This document shows, piece after piece, positions 16,120 through 27,824 of a DNA stretch of 64,000 nucleotides. The notes under the pieces were generated by a model. It had not been told where the DNA came from, made no database searches, and worked only from the letters and a program-made list of their open reading frames with translations. The position numbers and the translations under genes are program-made. Source of the stretch: an uncultured Coriobacteriales bacterium (GTDB lineage Bacteria; Actinomycetota; Coriobacteriia; Coriobacteriales; UMGS124); the NCBI GenBank assembly GCA_902464015.1, contig CABQHM010000001.1:62001-126000 (forward strand), in the 5' to 3' direction. Position 1 is the first letter of the stretch. Every line of letters starts with the position of its first letter.

Positions 16120-16195
16120 TGGCAGGCCAGGAGGGACTCGAACCCCCAACAAACGGTTTTGGAGACCGCCGCTCTACCATTGGAGCTACTGGCCT
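16120..16195 (-). tRNA. tRNA-Trp (CCA anticodon)
   Basis: Minus-strand cloverleaf with a seven-pair acceptor AGGCCAG/CTGGCCT, anticodon loop CTCCAAA, T-loop GGTTCGAGTCC and encoded CCA (16120-16122). It lies between rpmG and secE, a common position for tRNA-Trp. Confidence 0.97.
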
Positions 16196-16218
16196 AGAAC
16201 GTTACGACTCGCCGAATC

Positions 16219-16368
16219 CTAACGAGTCTCGCGATGGAGCGTGTGGTGACGGCACCAAGGGCAATACTTCTTGAACTCCACGCGATCGGGAGTAATAGCC
16301 TTGTTCTTGGTCATAGTATAGTTGCGGCGCTTGCATTCGGTGCAAGCGAGGGTAACCATAGTACGCAT
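16219..16368 (-). CDS. rpmG: 50S ribosomal protein L33 (zinc-binding type)
   Basis: This 49-residue protein starts MRTMVTLACTECKRRNY and ends CPWCRHHTLHRETR. Two CxxC pairs mark the zinc-containing (C+) form of L33, which sits near the E site of the large subunit. AGGAGG lies five bases before ATG 16368; a second ATG three codons on is possible. A good promoter (16415-16443) precedes it and tRNA-Trp follows 23 bp downstream. Confidence 0.95.
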   Translation of the reverse strand: MRTMVTLACTECKRRNYTMTKNKAITPDRVEFKKYCPWCRHHTLHRETR

Positions 16369-16414
16369 TCGATCCTCCTGAAAAACAAGCCCCATCCGTG
16401 GAGCGCGATAAATA

Positions 16415-16443
16415 ACTTTACTCTCTGTGCCACTGTATGTCAA
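16415..16443 (-). promoter_or_regulatory. rpmG: promoter of rpmG-tRNA-Trp
   Basis: Minus-strand TTGACA (16438-16443) is separated by 17 bp from TAAAGT (16415-16420), predicting a start near 16408, about 40 nt before the L33 start codon. Confidence 0.75.
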
Positions 16444-16537
16444 CGGACAATTTCGAGCCTACAATTTCGCCATGATTCGCAGTGACGAAAAGCTGGTCTC
16501 AGCGATCATTCGAGGACATGCAGGGACACAGAAACAG

Positions 16538-16569
16538 AAAAGAGCCCGACACCTTTCGATGCCGGGCTC
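16538..16569 (-). terminator. intrinsic terminator after tuf
   Basis: A 10-bp stem with one wobble pair (16542-16551 with 16560-16569), 8-nt loop and a following TTTT tract lie 22 bp beyond the tuf stop. Confidence 0.82.
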
Positions 16570-16590
16570 CAGCAAGGCATAAAAGCGAGA

Positions 16591-17781
<1,191 letters not shown>

Positions 17782-17845
17782 TGTTCCTCCTCGTAGGAAA
17801 ATTTCTTCCGGCTGGCTGACCGGTAATACCCTTATATATGCCTGC

Positions 17846-17866
17846 GGCGCGATAAACGCGCCGCAT
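17846..17866 (-). other. perfect hairpin between tRNA-Met and tuf
   Basis: An 8-bp perfect inverted repeat (GCGGCGCG and CGCGCCGC) around a 5-nt loop. No T-tract follows, so it may be an RNA-processing or mRNA-stabilising structure rather than a terminator. Confidence 0.45.
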
Positions 17867-17878
17867 TAAGCATCATAA

Positions 17879-17955
17879 TGGTAGCGGTGACTGGATTCGA
17901 ACCAGTGACAACACGGGTATGAACCGTGCGCTCTAACCAGCTGAGCTACACCGCC
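17879..17955 (-). tRNA. tRNA-Met (CAU), elongator type
   Basis: Cloverleaf on the minus strand with anticodon loop TTCATAC between CACGG/CCGTG arms and encoded CCA at 17879-17881. Position 1 pairs (G-U) with position 72, and the anticodon stem lacks the three consecutive G-C pairs of initiators, so it is elongator or a candidate for lysidine-modified tRNA-Ile2; elongator Met is favoured. Confidence 0.88.
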
Positions 17956-17986
17956 GTATGTGGTGCTGCGAAAGGAAGAAGAAGAA

Positions 17987-18062
17987 TGGAGCCTGCCACC
18001 GGATTTGAACCGGTGACCTCCACATTACCAATGTGGTGCTCTACCAACTGAGCTAGACAGGC
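17987..18062 (-). tRNA. tRNA-Thr (GGU)
   Basis: Minus-strand cloverleaf, acceptor GCCTGTC/GGCAGGC, anticodon loop TTGGTAA in a CCACA/TGTGG stem, CCA encoded at 17987-17989. Confidence 0.96.
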
Positions 18063-18063
18063 A

Positions 18064-18148
18064 TGGTGGGCGCTCTAGGATTCGAACCTAGGTAGGCATA
18101 GCCAACGGGTTTACAGCCCGTCCCCATTAACCACTCGGGCAAACGCCC
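18064..18148 (-). tRNA. tRNA-Tyr (GUA)
   Basis: Minus-strand class II tRNA with a long variable arm, acceptor GGGCGTT/AGCGCCC, anticodon loop TGTAAAC and encoded CCA. It is almost contiguous with tRNA-Thr(GGU). Confidence 0.95.
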
Positions 18149-18305
18149 ATTCTTTGTTCTTCTTTTCTCAGGAACCTCTGCTTGCTCGCGTTGGGTTGGT
18201 GCGTTCAAGCAAGTGGGAATATTACGCGCCTCCACGCTGCCTGTCAACGGGGAATTTGGAAGAACTTGAAGTTCATAAGTCCTTCACAACCGTTGGAGGA
18301 AGACG

Positions 18306-18380
18306 TGGTGCCGGCTAGGAGACTCGAACTCATAACCTTCCGCTTACAAGGCGGGTGCTCTACCATTGAGCTAAGCCGGC
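18306..18380 (-). tRNA. tRNA-Thr (UGU)
   Basis: Minus-strand cloverleaf with acceptor GCCGGCT/AGCCGGC, anticodon loop CTTGTAA (anticodon UGU), T-loop GTTCGAGTC and encoded CCA. It is the first gene of the Thr-Tyr-Thr-Met-tuf cluster. Confidence 0.94.
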
Positions 18381-18402
18381 ACGTGGATTCCCACGGCGGG
18401 AG

Positions 18403-18432
18403 ACTTTACACGATGTAGCTGCTCTATTGCAA
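18403..18432 (-). promoter_or_regulatory. probable promoter of the tRNA-tuf cluster
   Basis: Minus-strand TTGCAA (18427-18432) and TAAAGT (18403-18408) are spaced by 18 bp, predicting a start about 16 nt before tRNA-Thr(UGU). Confidence 0.5.
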
Positions 18433-18475
18433 GTCTGCAAGCCATTTGACACAAAGATATCTGTACTAAACAAAC

Positions 18476-18538
18476 TGTGGCGGGTGCACCGGGATCGTCT
18501 GGACAAGACCAGCCCGCATCCCCGCACACCCGCCACAG
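18476..18538 (-). terminator. long hairpin after the 18568 membrane-protein gene
   Basis: Perfect 12-bp arms (18476-18487 and 18527-18538) enclose a 39-nt centre that can itself pair (GGGAT/ATCCC and CTGG/CCAG). On the minus strand the stem is followed by TTTGTTTAG. It probably terminates the upstream operon; another structural role is possible. Confidence 0.6.
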
Positions 18539-18567
18539 CGAGAGCTCAAATCAATGTAAAACGCCCG

Positions 18568-19029
18568 TTATAGGACGTTGCCTACCAATACGCCAGCAAC
18601 AATGACTACGGCTGCTGCAACGATTCCTGCGACTTTACTTGACGCAGGAAGGTTCTTTGAGGCACAGAAGAACAGGGCCCACAGGGCACATCCCGCCGAC
18701 GCCATCACGACACCGATCGCAGCCTGCGACTTAGCGGCGCGGATGGAACCCGCCTTCTTCCACATGCGCTGCCCGAACAACGTGAGCACAAGGCAGCCCA
18801 CAACGCCCACGACCACGCAAAGCCAGGTTATATCCGACAGCACGGGAACATGCAGCGCCCCCGAGACGACAAGGATCCAGGCGACCTCAAGCGCGATGGC
18901 AACCACCCAGAGGGCAAACGCAGCCACACGCATGGGTATGGGGCTCTTAGCGCGGTCGAAATCGGTGCGGTGGGCGTCTTGCGCCTTCGCCCACTGCTGG
19001 TCGGCGGGTCTTTCCTTACTTTCGGCCAT
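18568..19029 (-). CDS. hypothetical four-helix membrane protein
   Basis: No family is recognised. The 153-residue protein has a charged N-terminus of about 32 residues followed by four hydrophobic segments (around 33-57, 66-86, 101-122 and 130-153) with short polar loops, for example FGQRMWKKAGSIRAAKSQ. AAAGGAG precedes ATG 19029. It overlaps the end of the YacP-like gene by 14 bp, so it is the last member of the clpC-ispDF-cysS-rlmB-yacP run and ends at a long hairpin. Confidence 0.75.
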   Translation of the reverse strand: MAESKERPADQQWAKAQDAHRTDFDRAKSPIPMRVAAFALWVVAIALEVAWILVVSGALHVPVLSDITWLCVVVGVVGCLVLTLFGQRMWKKAGSIRAAKSQAAIGVVMASAGCALWALFFCASKNLPASSKVAGIVAAAVVIVAGVLVGNVL

Positions 19030-19597
19030 GGCTGGCTCCTTTGCTTTGTCTGGTCATTGCCATCTGCATGAGGCGGGCGCGCACGTCGCTGGGAAGCCTG
19101 TCCTTGACCGTTGTGCGCGCAGGCGCGCCCGTGTTAGGAACATAGCGCATCTGATCGATGCGCTCGTTCATGTCGCGCGCCTCATTGGTGAACATGCGCG
19201 AAGAGAGCCTCGTAACCCCGTCGGCAAACACCGTGGACTGCACTCCGGCGTCGGACGTGATGACCGTGACCTCCCAGCCTTGCACGCGATAGGTGCGCGC
19301 CAGCTGCTCGATGACGGCATCGGCCTCGACCCCCGAGGGCGAAAAAACGATGTCGATGCCCGCGCTTCTGCGCGGAGGACGCTCGGGGTCGGGGTTGCCG
19401 AATCCGTCGAAGACGACCGTCGTGCGGGTGTAGCTTCCCTGTGCGAAGGCGGCCACGTCGGCGATGAGGGCCGCACGGGCACGCACGTACACGTCATGCA
19501 GCACCGGATCGCGCAGATCGTCGTCAACAAGGCCCCTGTAGGGGCCCTGTGAGCGAATCACGTTGTAGCCGTCAACGAGAAGGAGGGACTTACGCAC
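19016..19597 (-). CDS. YacP-like NYN-domain ribonuclease
   Basis: The 193-residue protein begins RKSLLLVDGYNVIRSQGPY, the NYN/PIN-like metal site, and retains further acidic motifs (VVFDGFGNPD, SGVEADAVIEQL, VITSDAGVQ). The Bacillus homologue (Rae1) is a ribosome-associated endoribonuclease; that role here is inferred. The start is GTG at 19597, 1 nt past the rlmB stop, with only a weak GGGAG upstream, suggesting translational coupling. rlmB-yacP adjacency is widespread in Gram-positive bacteria. Confidence 0.85.
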   Translation of the reverse strand: MRKSLLLVDGYNVIRSQGPYRGLVDDDLRDPVLHDVYVRARAALIADVAAFAQGSYTRTTVVFDGFGNPDPERPPRRSAGIDIVFSPSGVEADAVIEQLARTYRVQGWEVTVITSDAGVQSTVFADGVTRLSSRMFTNEARDMNERIDQMRYVPNTGAPARTTVKDRLPSDVRARLMQMAMTRQSKGASHGRK

Positions 19598-19598
19598 G

Positions 19599-20501
19599 TT
19601 AGCGGCTCTCCCCCGCAGGCTTGACAGCGGCCTTGGCCTCGCGTTCCTCGCGGCCCATGACGCGGCGGAGCCACTCGTAGCACACAGCCGTGGTAGCCTG
19701 TGCGACGTTGAGCGACTCGACCTGGCCGCGCTGGGGAAGCGCGACGAGGAAGTCGCACTGCTCCCCTACGATACGCGAGATGCCCTCGGCCTCGTTGCCG
19801 CACACGAGGGCGATGCGGCCCTCCAGAGGCGCATGCCAAATGTCGGCGTGCGCATGCTCGGAAGCGCCGGCAACCCAGAAACCGCCGTCCTTGAGCGTCT
19901 TCAGGGCGCCCACAAGGTTGGGAACGCGGGCGATGGGCACGTGAAAGGCAGCACCGGCGCTCGTTTTGTACACACCCACGGTGACCTGGGCAGCACGTTT
20001 GGAGGGGATGACGACGCCGTCGGCGCCCATGACCTCGGCCGTGCGGATGATGGCGCCGAGGTTGCCCTCGTCGGTGATATGGTCGAGCACGAGCACGAGC
20101 GAGTCGCGCTTCTTGGCGCCCGCATAGGCGATGTCCATGATGTCGGCGTAACGGTAGGGCGGGACCTCGCACATGATGCCCTGATGTGCGCCGTGGCTGC
20201 CGCCATCGGCCGACATGCGGTCGAGTTTGGCCCTCTCCACGACCTCGATGGGCACGTTGGCACGGCGCAGCTTTGCGCACACGCGCTCAAGCGCCGCGTC
20301 GGCCCCGCTGGGAGCGCCCTGCTTCTCACGGCCGCGCCTGGCCTGCTGCTGGCCGCGCTTTGCCTGCTTGCCGCCCGTACGCGAGTCCTGGGCCTCCTCT
20401 TCGGCCTGCTTGGCCGGTGCCTGGACAAATACCTTGCGGATGGGAACGCCGGCCTTGAGCGCCTCTTCGACCGCCCGGCGGCCCTCGATGTAGTCAGCCA
20501 T
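19599..20501 (-). CDS. rlmB: TrmH/SpoU-family 23S rRNA 2'-O-methyltransferase (RlmB-like)
   Basis: This 300-residue protein has an N-terminal substrate-binding part (MADYIEGRRAVEEALKAG), a Lys/Arg/Gln-rich insert (about 35-65) and a C-terminal SPOUT domain with all three motifs: NLGAIIRTAEVMGADGVVIP, LVCGNEAEGISR and VESLNVAQATTAV. RlmB methylates G2251 of 23S rRNA in E. coli; the exact target here is inferred. AGGAGG precedes ATG 20501; thirty-nine upstream codons overlap the cysS end and are not used. It lies 23 bp after cysS. Confidence 0.88.
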   Translation of the reverse strand: MADYIEGRRAVEEALKAGVPIRKVFVQAPAKQAEEEAQDSRTGGKQAKRGQQQARRGREKQGAPSGADAALERVCAKLRRANVPIEVVERAKLDRMSADGGSHGAHQGIMCEVPPYRYADIMDIAYAGAKKRDSLVLVLDHITDEGNLGAIIRTAEVMGADGVVIPSKRAAQVTVGVYKTSAGAAFHVPIARVPNLVGALKTLKDGGFWVAGASEHAHADIWHAPLEGRIALVCGNEAEGISRIVGEQCDFLVALPQRGQVESLNVAQATTAVCYEWLRRVMGREEREAKAAVKPAGESR

Positions 20502-20524
20502 GTTGCCTCCTGCTGGCTTTGGTC

Positions 20525-21982
20525 TTAGGCGCGCTTGACGCGTGCGCCCTGGGCGGTGTCCTCGATGACAAGGCCCAAATCGGTCAGGTCGTTGCGGATG
20601 GCGTCGGCCAGCGGCCAATTCTTCTCACGGCGGGCCTGGGCACGCAGCTCAAGCAGGGCCTGCGCGGCGGCGTCGGGGTCGGCGGCGGCGCATCCGTGCT
20701 TGGCCGCAAGGTCAACGAGGCCGGTGGGCAGGCCCTCATCGCCATCGCCCTTGAGGGAGATGCCGAGCACGGCCATACCCCAGTCGATGACGTCGGCGGC
20801 AAGGCGGCATGCCTGGGCGTCGACGCGGCCCTGGGCCTGGTCGAGATAGGTATTGGCGGCGGTCACGAGGCCGAAGACGGCACCTGTGGCACCGGCGGTG
20901 TTGAAGTCGTCATCCATGCAGGCCTCGAACTCGGCGCGAGCCTTCTCGGCCGTCTGTGCGAGCTCGGCGGCAGTATCTGCGCCCTCGGGGGCGTGATCAG
21001 CCGCCCAGGCCAAGTTCTGCACGGTGTTTGCGATGCGCTCAAGCGAGCCGGCGGCGCCGCGCAGGCGCTCGAAGGAGAAGTCCAGCGGGCTGCGGTAATG
21101 GGTCTGGGCCATAAGCAGGCGCAACGCGTCGGCAGGGTACTCGTCGAGCACGTCCTTGAGCGTGAAGAAGTTGCCCAGAGACTTGCTCATCTTCTCGCCG
21201 TCGACCAAGAGCATGCCCGTGTGCATCCAATAGTTGGCGAACTTGCCGCCCCAGGCGCACTGGGCCTGGGCGCATTCGTTCTCATGATGGGGGAACTGCA
21301 GGTCGGCGCCGCCGCCGTGGATGTCGATGGGCATGCCGAGGTAGCGGTGCACCATGGCGGCGCACTCGGTGTGCCAGCCGGGACGGCCCGGGCCCCAAGG
21401 AGAGTCCCACGTGGGCTCGCCGGGCTTTGCGGCCTTCCATAGGGCAAAGTCGAGCGGGTCACGCTTCTGCTCGCCGGCCTCGATGCGCGCACCCACGAGC
21501 AAATCGTCGATGTTGCGGCCGGAAACCTCGCCGTAGGTCTTGTCGGAGCGCACGGAGAAGTACACGTCGCCCTGCGCCTCATAGGCATGGCCGCCGGCAA
21601 TGAGCGTCTCAATCATCTCGATCATCGCAGGAATTTCCTGCGTGGCGCGAGGGCGAATGTTAGGCTCTTGGATACCGAAGCGCTCCATGACCTCGATGAA
21701 CGCGTTGGCATACTGCGTGGAGACTTCGTCGGCCGCAACGCCGCGCTCGTTTGCGCGCTTGATGATCTTGTCGTCGACGTCGGTGAGGTTCTGGGCGAAC
21801 GTGACGTCGTAGCCGCGCTCGACGAGCCAGCGGCGGATGATGTCGAAAGAAAGGAACGTGCGGGCGTTCCCGATGTGGATGTTGTCGTAGACCGTGGGGC
21901 CGCAGACATACATGGTCACCTTGCCGGGAACGACCGGCTCGAAGTCGACCTTGCTCCTCAGCGAAGAGTCGTAGAGCTTCAT
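20525..21982 (-). CDS. cysS: cysteinyl-tRNA synthetase
   Basis: Class I synthetase of 485 aa. The zinc-binding Cys opens the catalytic domain (VTMYVCGPTVYDNIHIGNAR; HIGN in place of HIGH is normal for CysRS). KMSKS is intact (DGEKMSKSLGNFFT), and the second half of the zinc site is in WHTECAAMVHRY and HGGGADLQFPHHENE. It attaches Cys to tRNA-Cys. Starting at ATG 21982, it lies between ispF and rlmB, in the common ispDF-cysS-rlmB-yacP order. Confidence 0.97.
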   Translation of the reverse strand: MKLYDSSLRSKVDFEPVVPGKVTMYVCGPTVYDNIHIGNARTFLSFDIIRRWLVERGYDVTFAQNLTDVDDKIIKRANERGVAADEVSTQYANAFIEVMERFGIQEPNIRPRATQEIPAMIEMIETLIAGGHAYEAQGDVYFSVRSDKTYGEVSGRNIDDLLVGARIEAGEQKRDPLDFALWKAAKPGEPTWDSPWGPGRPGWHTECAAMVHRYLGMPIDIHGGGADLQFPHHENECAQAQCAWGGKFANYWMHTGMLLVDGEKMSKSLGNFFTLKDVLDEYPADALRLLMAQTHYRSPLDFSFERLRGAAGSLERIANTVQNLAWAADHAPEGADTAAELAQTAEKARAEFEACMDDDFNTAGATGAVFGLVTAANTYLDQAQGRVDAQACRLAADVIDWGMAVLGISLKGDGDEGLPTGLVDLAAKHGCAAADPDAAAQALLELRAQARREKNWPLADAIRNDLTDLGLVIEDTAQGARVKRA

Positions 21983-22046
21983 GGGGCGTGCGTCTCCTTA
22001 TGCTTACGTGCGGGCAAACCGCGGATATTGATTGCGTTACTAATTC

Positions 22047-22544
22047 TTAGATGGCCTGCATTAGGACGACCGCCCATGCGGCTATGCCCTCTTCGCGGCC
22101 CACGAAGCCCAAGCGCTCGGTGGTCGTGGCCTTGACGCCGACTTGGCTCGTGTCAACCGAGCAGGCACGGGCGAGCCTTACGCGCATCTCCTCGCGATAG
22201 GGAGCCAGCTTGGGGGTTTGCGCCGCCACCGTGCAGTCGGCGTCGACGAGCTCGTAGCCCGCCTCGCGCGCCACCTCGACGACGCGGGCAAGAAGCTTGA
22301 GCGAATCGGCGCCCTCATAGGCCGGGTCGTCGTCGGGGAAGAGCTTGCCGATATCGCCGCCGCGAACCGCGCCCAGAATGGCGTCTGCCAAGGCATGGGC
22401 AAGCACGTCGGCGTCGGAGTGACCGAGAAGACCCTGCGTATGGGGAATCTCCACGCCTCCCAAGATCAGCTTGCGGTCGGGTGCAAAGGCATGGACGTCA
22501 TAGCCGTGGCCGATGCGAAGGGTTCCTACCATGTTTGCGCTCAT
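22047..22544 (-). CDS. ispF: 2-C-methyl-D-erythritol 2,4-cyclodiphosphate synthase
   Basis: IspF (165 aa) converts CDP-ME 2-phosphate to MEcPP in the MEP isoprenoid pathway. The metal-binding GHGYDVHAF and LGHSDADVLAHALADAILG and the CDP-binding end TTTERLGFVGREEGIAAWAV are intact. The ATG at 22544 overlaps the ispD stop (ATGA), so synthesis is coupled to ispD; a second ATG four codons on is possible. Confidence 0.95.
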   Translation of the reverse strand: MSANMVGTLRIGHGYDVHAFAPDRKLILGGVEIPHTQGLLGHSDADVLAHALADAILGAVRGGDIGKLFPDDDPAYEGADSLKLLARVVEVAREAGYELVDADCTVAAQTPKLAPYREEMRVRLARACSVDTSQVGVKATTTERLGFVGREEGIAAWAVVLMQAI

Positions 22545-23389
22545 TGCTCTTGGGCCTCCCCGTAACGGGCATGCAGAAGGGCGCTCACGGCAGGGAGGTC
22601 TTCCGGTACGGTGAGCTTCATGTTGTCGCGCGGGCAATCGACCAGGACGATCTTGCCGCCGATACGCTCAACCAAAGAAGAGTCGTCGGTGCCGACGTAG
22701 CCTTCCTGAAGAGCCGCGCGATGCGCCTCGAGCAGGACGTCGGAATGGAAGACCTGGGGAGTCTGGGCAATCCAGAACAGCGAGCGGTCGGGCGTGCCCA
22801 CGACCGAGGTGCCCTCGACGACCTTGAGCGTGTCGATGGCGGGGTGTCCGCACACGACGCCATCGGCGTCAAGCGTGCCCTTGAGCACGTTGATGGCATG
22901 CATGATGGTCTCAGGGAGAATGAGGGGGCGTGCGCCGTCGTGCATGGCGACGATGGGGAAATCCTGGGCGACTGCCTCGACGCCGTGCAGGGCAGATTCC
23001 TGGCGAATGCTGCCCGACGGGACGAACTCAACGGGCGTCACCAGGCCATACGGCTCGACGGCGAGGCTGCGGTACTCCTCGCAGCGGGCCTCGGGACACA
23101 CGATGACGATCTTGCCCACGCAGGGCACGGCGTCGAATGCCTGCAGGCACCACGACATAAGGGGCTTGCCGCAGATGGGCAGCAGCTGCTTGCCCCCGTG
23201 GCGACCGAAACGCTCGCCGGATCCACCGGCGACGATGACGGCGGCAACGTTGGCTTTTTTACCGACGACCCCACGCCCCGAGGTGCTCGGGACGTGGGGC
23301 GCAGGTGAGGTTACCTCAGGCGGCTCATTGTGTACCGCATTGCTGGAAACGACAGGCTGGATGCCCGCCGCGGAGTCGATATCTGCCAT
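22541..23389 (-). CDS. ispD: 2-C-methyl-D-erythritol 4-phosphate cytidylyltransferase
   Basis: IspD (282 aa) transfers CMP to MEP. The nucleotide-binding motif AAVIVAGGSGERFG begins only at about residue 48; the 47 preceding residues are Ser/Pro-rich and have no counterpart in the usual ~230-aa enzyme. Other landmarks are GKQLLPICGKPL, HDGARPLI and TDDSSLVERIGGKI. The ATG at 23389 has AAAGGA upstream. It follows clpC by 59 bp and overlaps ispF. Confidence 0.93.
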   Translation of the reverse strand: MADIDSAAGIQPVVSSNAVHNEPPEVTSPAPHVPSTSGRGVVGKKANVAAVIVAGGSGERFGRHGGKQLLPICGKPLMSWCLQAFDAVPCVGKIVIVCPEARCEEYRSLAVEPYGLVTPVEFVPSGSIRQESALHGVEAVAQDFPIVAMHDGARPLILPETIMHAINVLKGTLDADGVVCGHPAIDTLKVVEGTSVVGTPDRSLFWIAQTPQVFHSDVLLEAHRAALQEGYVGTDDSSLVERIGGKIVLVDCPRDNMKLTVPEDLPAVSALLHARYGEAQEQ

Positions 23390-23448
23390 GGCTTGACGAT
23401 TCCTTTCGAAGACCCTGCAATGCGGCAATCATAAAACAAACGGGGCGC

Positions 23449-26046
<2,598 letters not shown>

Positions 26047-26080
26047 GGGGCGCCTCCTTTGCGTCTAGTCTGCGCAAGAT

Positions 26081-26102
26081 ATCTAAACGTTTGCGCTTAG
26101 AT
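26081..26102. promoter_or_regulatory. inverted repeat upstream of clpC
   Basis: ATCTAA and TTAGAT arms flank a 10-bp centre, 35 bp before the clpC start. It matches neither the CtsR tandem repeat nor CIRCE. It could be an operator or chance. Confidence 0.3.
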
Positions 26103-26152
26103 TTTGTACCAATAGGGACGTAAAGGCATTCATCCTCACGGAAAATCAATGC

Positions 26153-27589
26153 TTAGTGCTGGTGATGGCCGCAGGTGCACTCGTCGCCGCAGTCGCAGTC
26201 ACCGTCGCAGTCGCACTCGCCGTCGTGGCAGCCGCAACCGCAGCCGCAGCCGTCGCCGTGGCCTTCGGTAAGGCCGAGAGCAGCCGCGAGGTCCTGGGCC
26301 ACATCGGCCAGGGCGACCTTGCGCTCCTCGTGGCTTGCCATGTCGCGCACGGTGCACTGACCAGCGGCAAGCTCATCGGGACCGAGAACGACGACGGCGT
26401 CGACGTTGTACTTGTCGGCGAGCTTGAACTGGCTCTTGAGCGAGCGACCCTGGCGGTCGGCCTCAACGATAAAGCCGGCGTCGCGCAGCTCCTGCACGAG
26501 GCAGAAGGCCTCAAGGGACACCTCGGGGCCGGTCTGGGCTACGAAGACATCGGGGTGAACGAGCTGGGGCATGGGGGCGTCGGCGGCCTGCATGGCGAGC
26601 ACGATGCGCTCAAAGCCGGCAGCGAAGCCCAGGCCGGGGGTGGGCTTGCCGCCCGTGACCTCGACGAGCTTGTCGTAACGGCCGCCCCCACCGATGGCGT
26701 TCTGCGAGCCGAGACCGTCGGTCACCTGGACCTCGAAGACGGTGCGCGTGTAGTAGTCCAGACCGCGCACCAGGCGCGGGTCCTCGACATAGGCGATGTG
26801 CTGGGCGTCGAGGTAGCGCTTGACGGCCTCGTAGTGGGCGCGGCAGTCGGGGCACAGGGCGTCGGAGATCTTGGGGGCGCCCTCCATCACCTCGTGGCAG
26901 TGGTCGTTCTTGCAGTCGAAGGCACGCAGCGGGTTCGTGTCGGCACGACGACGGCACTCCTCGCACAGTTCCTCGGAATGCTCGCGGATGTAGGCGGCCA
27001 CGGAATCGCGGTAGGCCGGGCGGCAGGCGTCGTCGCCCATCGAGTTGATGAGGATGCGCACCTGGCTCTGCTCGATGCCCAGGGCCTCGATGAAGCGCAC
27101 GAACATGACGATGAGCTCGGCGTCGGCGGCGGGGTCGGAAGCGCCCAGGCACTCCACGCCGATCTGGTGGAACTCGCGCAGACGGCCCTTCTGGGGACGC
27201 TCGGCGCGGAACATAGAGCCGGCATACCACAGCTTTGCGGGGGCGGCACCCTGCGGCACCAGGTTGTGCTCGATGAGGGCGCGCACCGTGCCGGCCGTGC
27301 CCTCAGGACGAAGGGCGAGGCGCTGGTCAGCCTTGAGCTCGTCGGCCCTGCCCTCGCTCACCTTGGCGTAACCGTCGGGAGACAGGACGGTGAACATCTC
27401 CTTGCGGACGACGTCGGTGGAGGTGCCCAGACCGTGGACGAAGACATCGGCCTGCTCAAAGGTGGGAATCTCGACGGGGATGTAGCCGTATGCAGTGAAT
27501 GCCTCCTCGGCAGCCTCACGCATATAGCTCCACATGATGGCGTCGTTGCCGATGAGATCCTCAGTGCCCTTTGGCTTGTTAGTTGCCAT
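26153..27589 (-). CDS. hisS: histidyl-tRNA synthetase with Cys/His-rich C-terminal tail
   Basis: Class II synthetase (478 aa). Motif 2 (SMFRAERPQKGRLREFHQIG), the HisA signature VRGLDYYTRTVFEV and motif 3 (GLGFAAGFERIVLA) are present, as is the Cys-containing insertion (CEECRRRA...CPDC) seen in many HisRS. After the anticodon-binding domain ends (LAAALGL), residues 443-478 form a tail with ten Cys, several His and many Asp/Gly (GCGCGCGCHDGECDCDG). It resembles a metal-binding sequence and is not part of standard HisRS. The gene is monocistronic and divergent from the metal-binding protein at 27825. Confidence 0.96.
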   Translation of the reverse strand: MATNKPKGTEDLIGNDAIMWSYMREAAEEAFTAYGYIPVEIPTFEQADVFVHGLGTSTDVVRKEMFTVLSPDGYAKVSEGRADELKADQRLALRPEGTAGTVRALIEHNLVPQGAAPAKLWYAGSMFRAERPQKGRLREFHQIGVECLGASDPAADAELIVMFVRFIEALGIEQSQVRILINSMGDDACRPAYRDSVAAYIREHSEELCEECRRRADTNPLRAFDCKNDHCHEVMEGAPKISDALCPDCRAHYEAVKRYLDAQHIAYVEDPRLVRGLDYYTRTVFEVQVTDGLGSQNAIGGGGRYDKLVEVTGGKPTPGLGFAAGFERIVLAMQAADAPMPQLVHPDVFVAQTGPEVSLEAFCLVQELRDAGFIVEADRQGRSLKSQFKLADKYNVDAVVVLGPDELAAGQCTVRDMASHEERKVALADVAQDLAAALGLTEGHGDGCGCGCGCHDGECDCDGDCDCGDECTCGHHQH

Positions 27590-27824
27590 GCTTTGCTCCT
27601 TGGGTAGACGGTTAGCCCCTCAGAATAACACGCGGGGAAAGCGGTGCATATTACTCCACGTAAACTGTGCTTTCAGTGCATAGTTTGTTAAGGTTGACAT
27701 ATTGGAAAAAAATCGATGAGACTGGCGCACAATGCATGGGCGCAAAGGCACGCTCAGGACAGCGTGTTGTCCGGGCATGCATCGTGTATGGAGGAGAAAA
27801 CCACCCCTGAGAAAGGCGGGCATC
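27590..27824. promoter_or_regulatory. divergent intergenic region hisS / metal-binding protein
   Basis: This 235-bp region must hold both promoters. On the plus strand a perfect TTGACA lies at 27693-27698 without a convincing -10. Nearby, AAACT and AGTTT arms flank about 15 bp (27661-27685), a candidate operator. A small GGACA/TGTCC hairpin lies at 27757-27772. None is decisive. Confidence 0.3.

Noticed and set aside
18053..18247. Short ORFs across the tRNA cluster
   Set aside because: They read through tRNA-Thr and tRNA-Tyr genes whose cloverleaves are unambiguous.
20525..21982. HIGN instead of HIGH in CysRS as a possible catalytic defect
   Set aside because: HIGN is common in CysRS of Gram-positive bacteria and KMSKS is intact.
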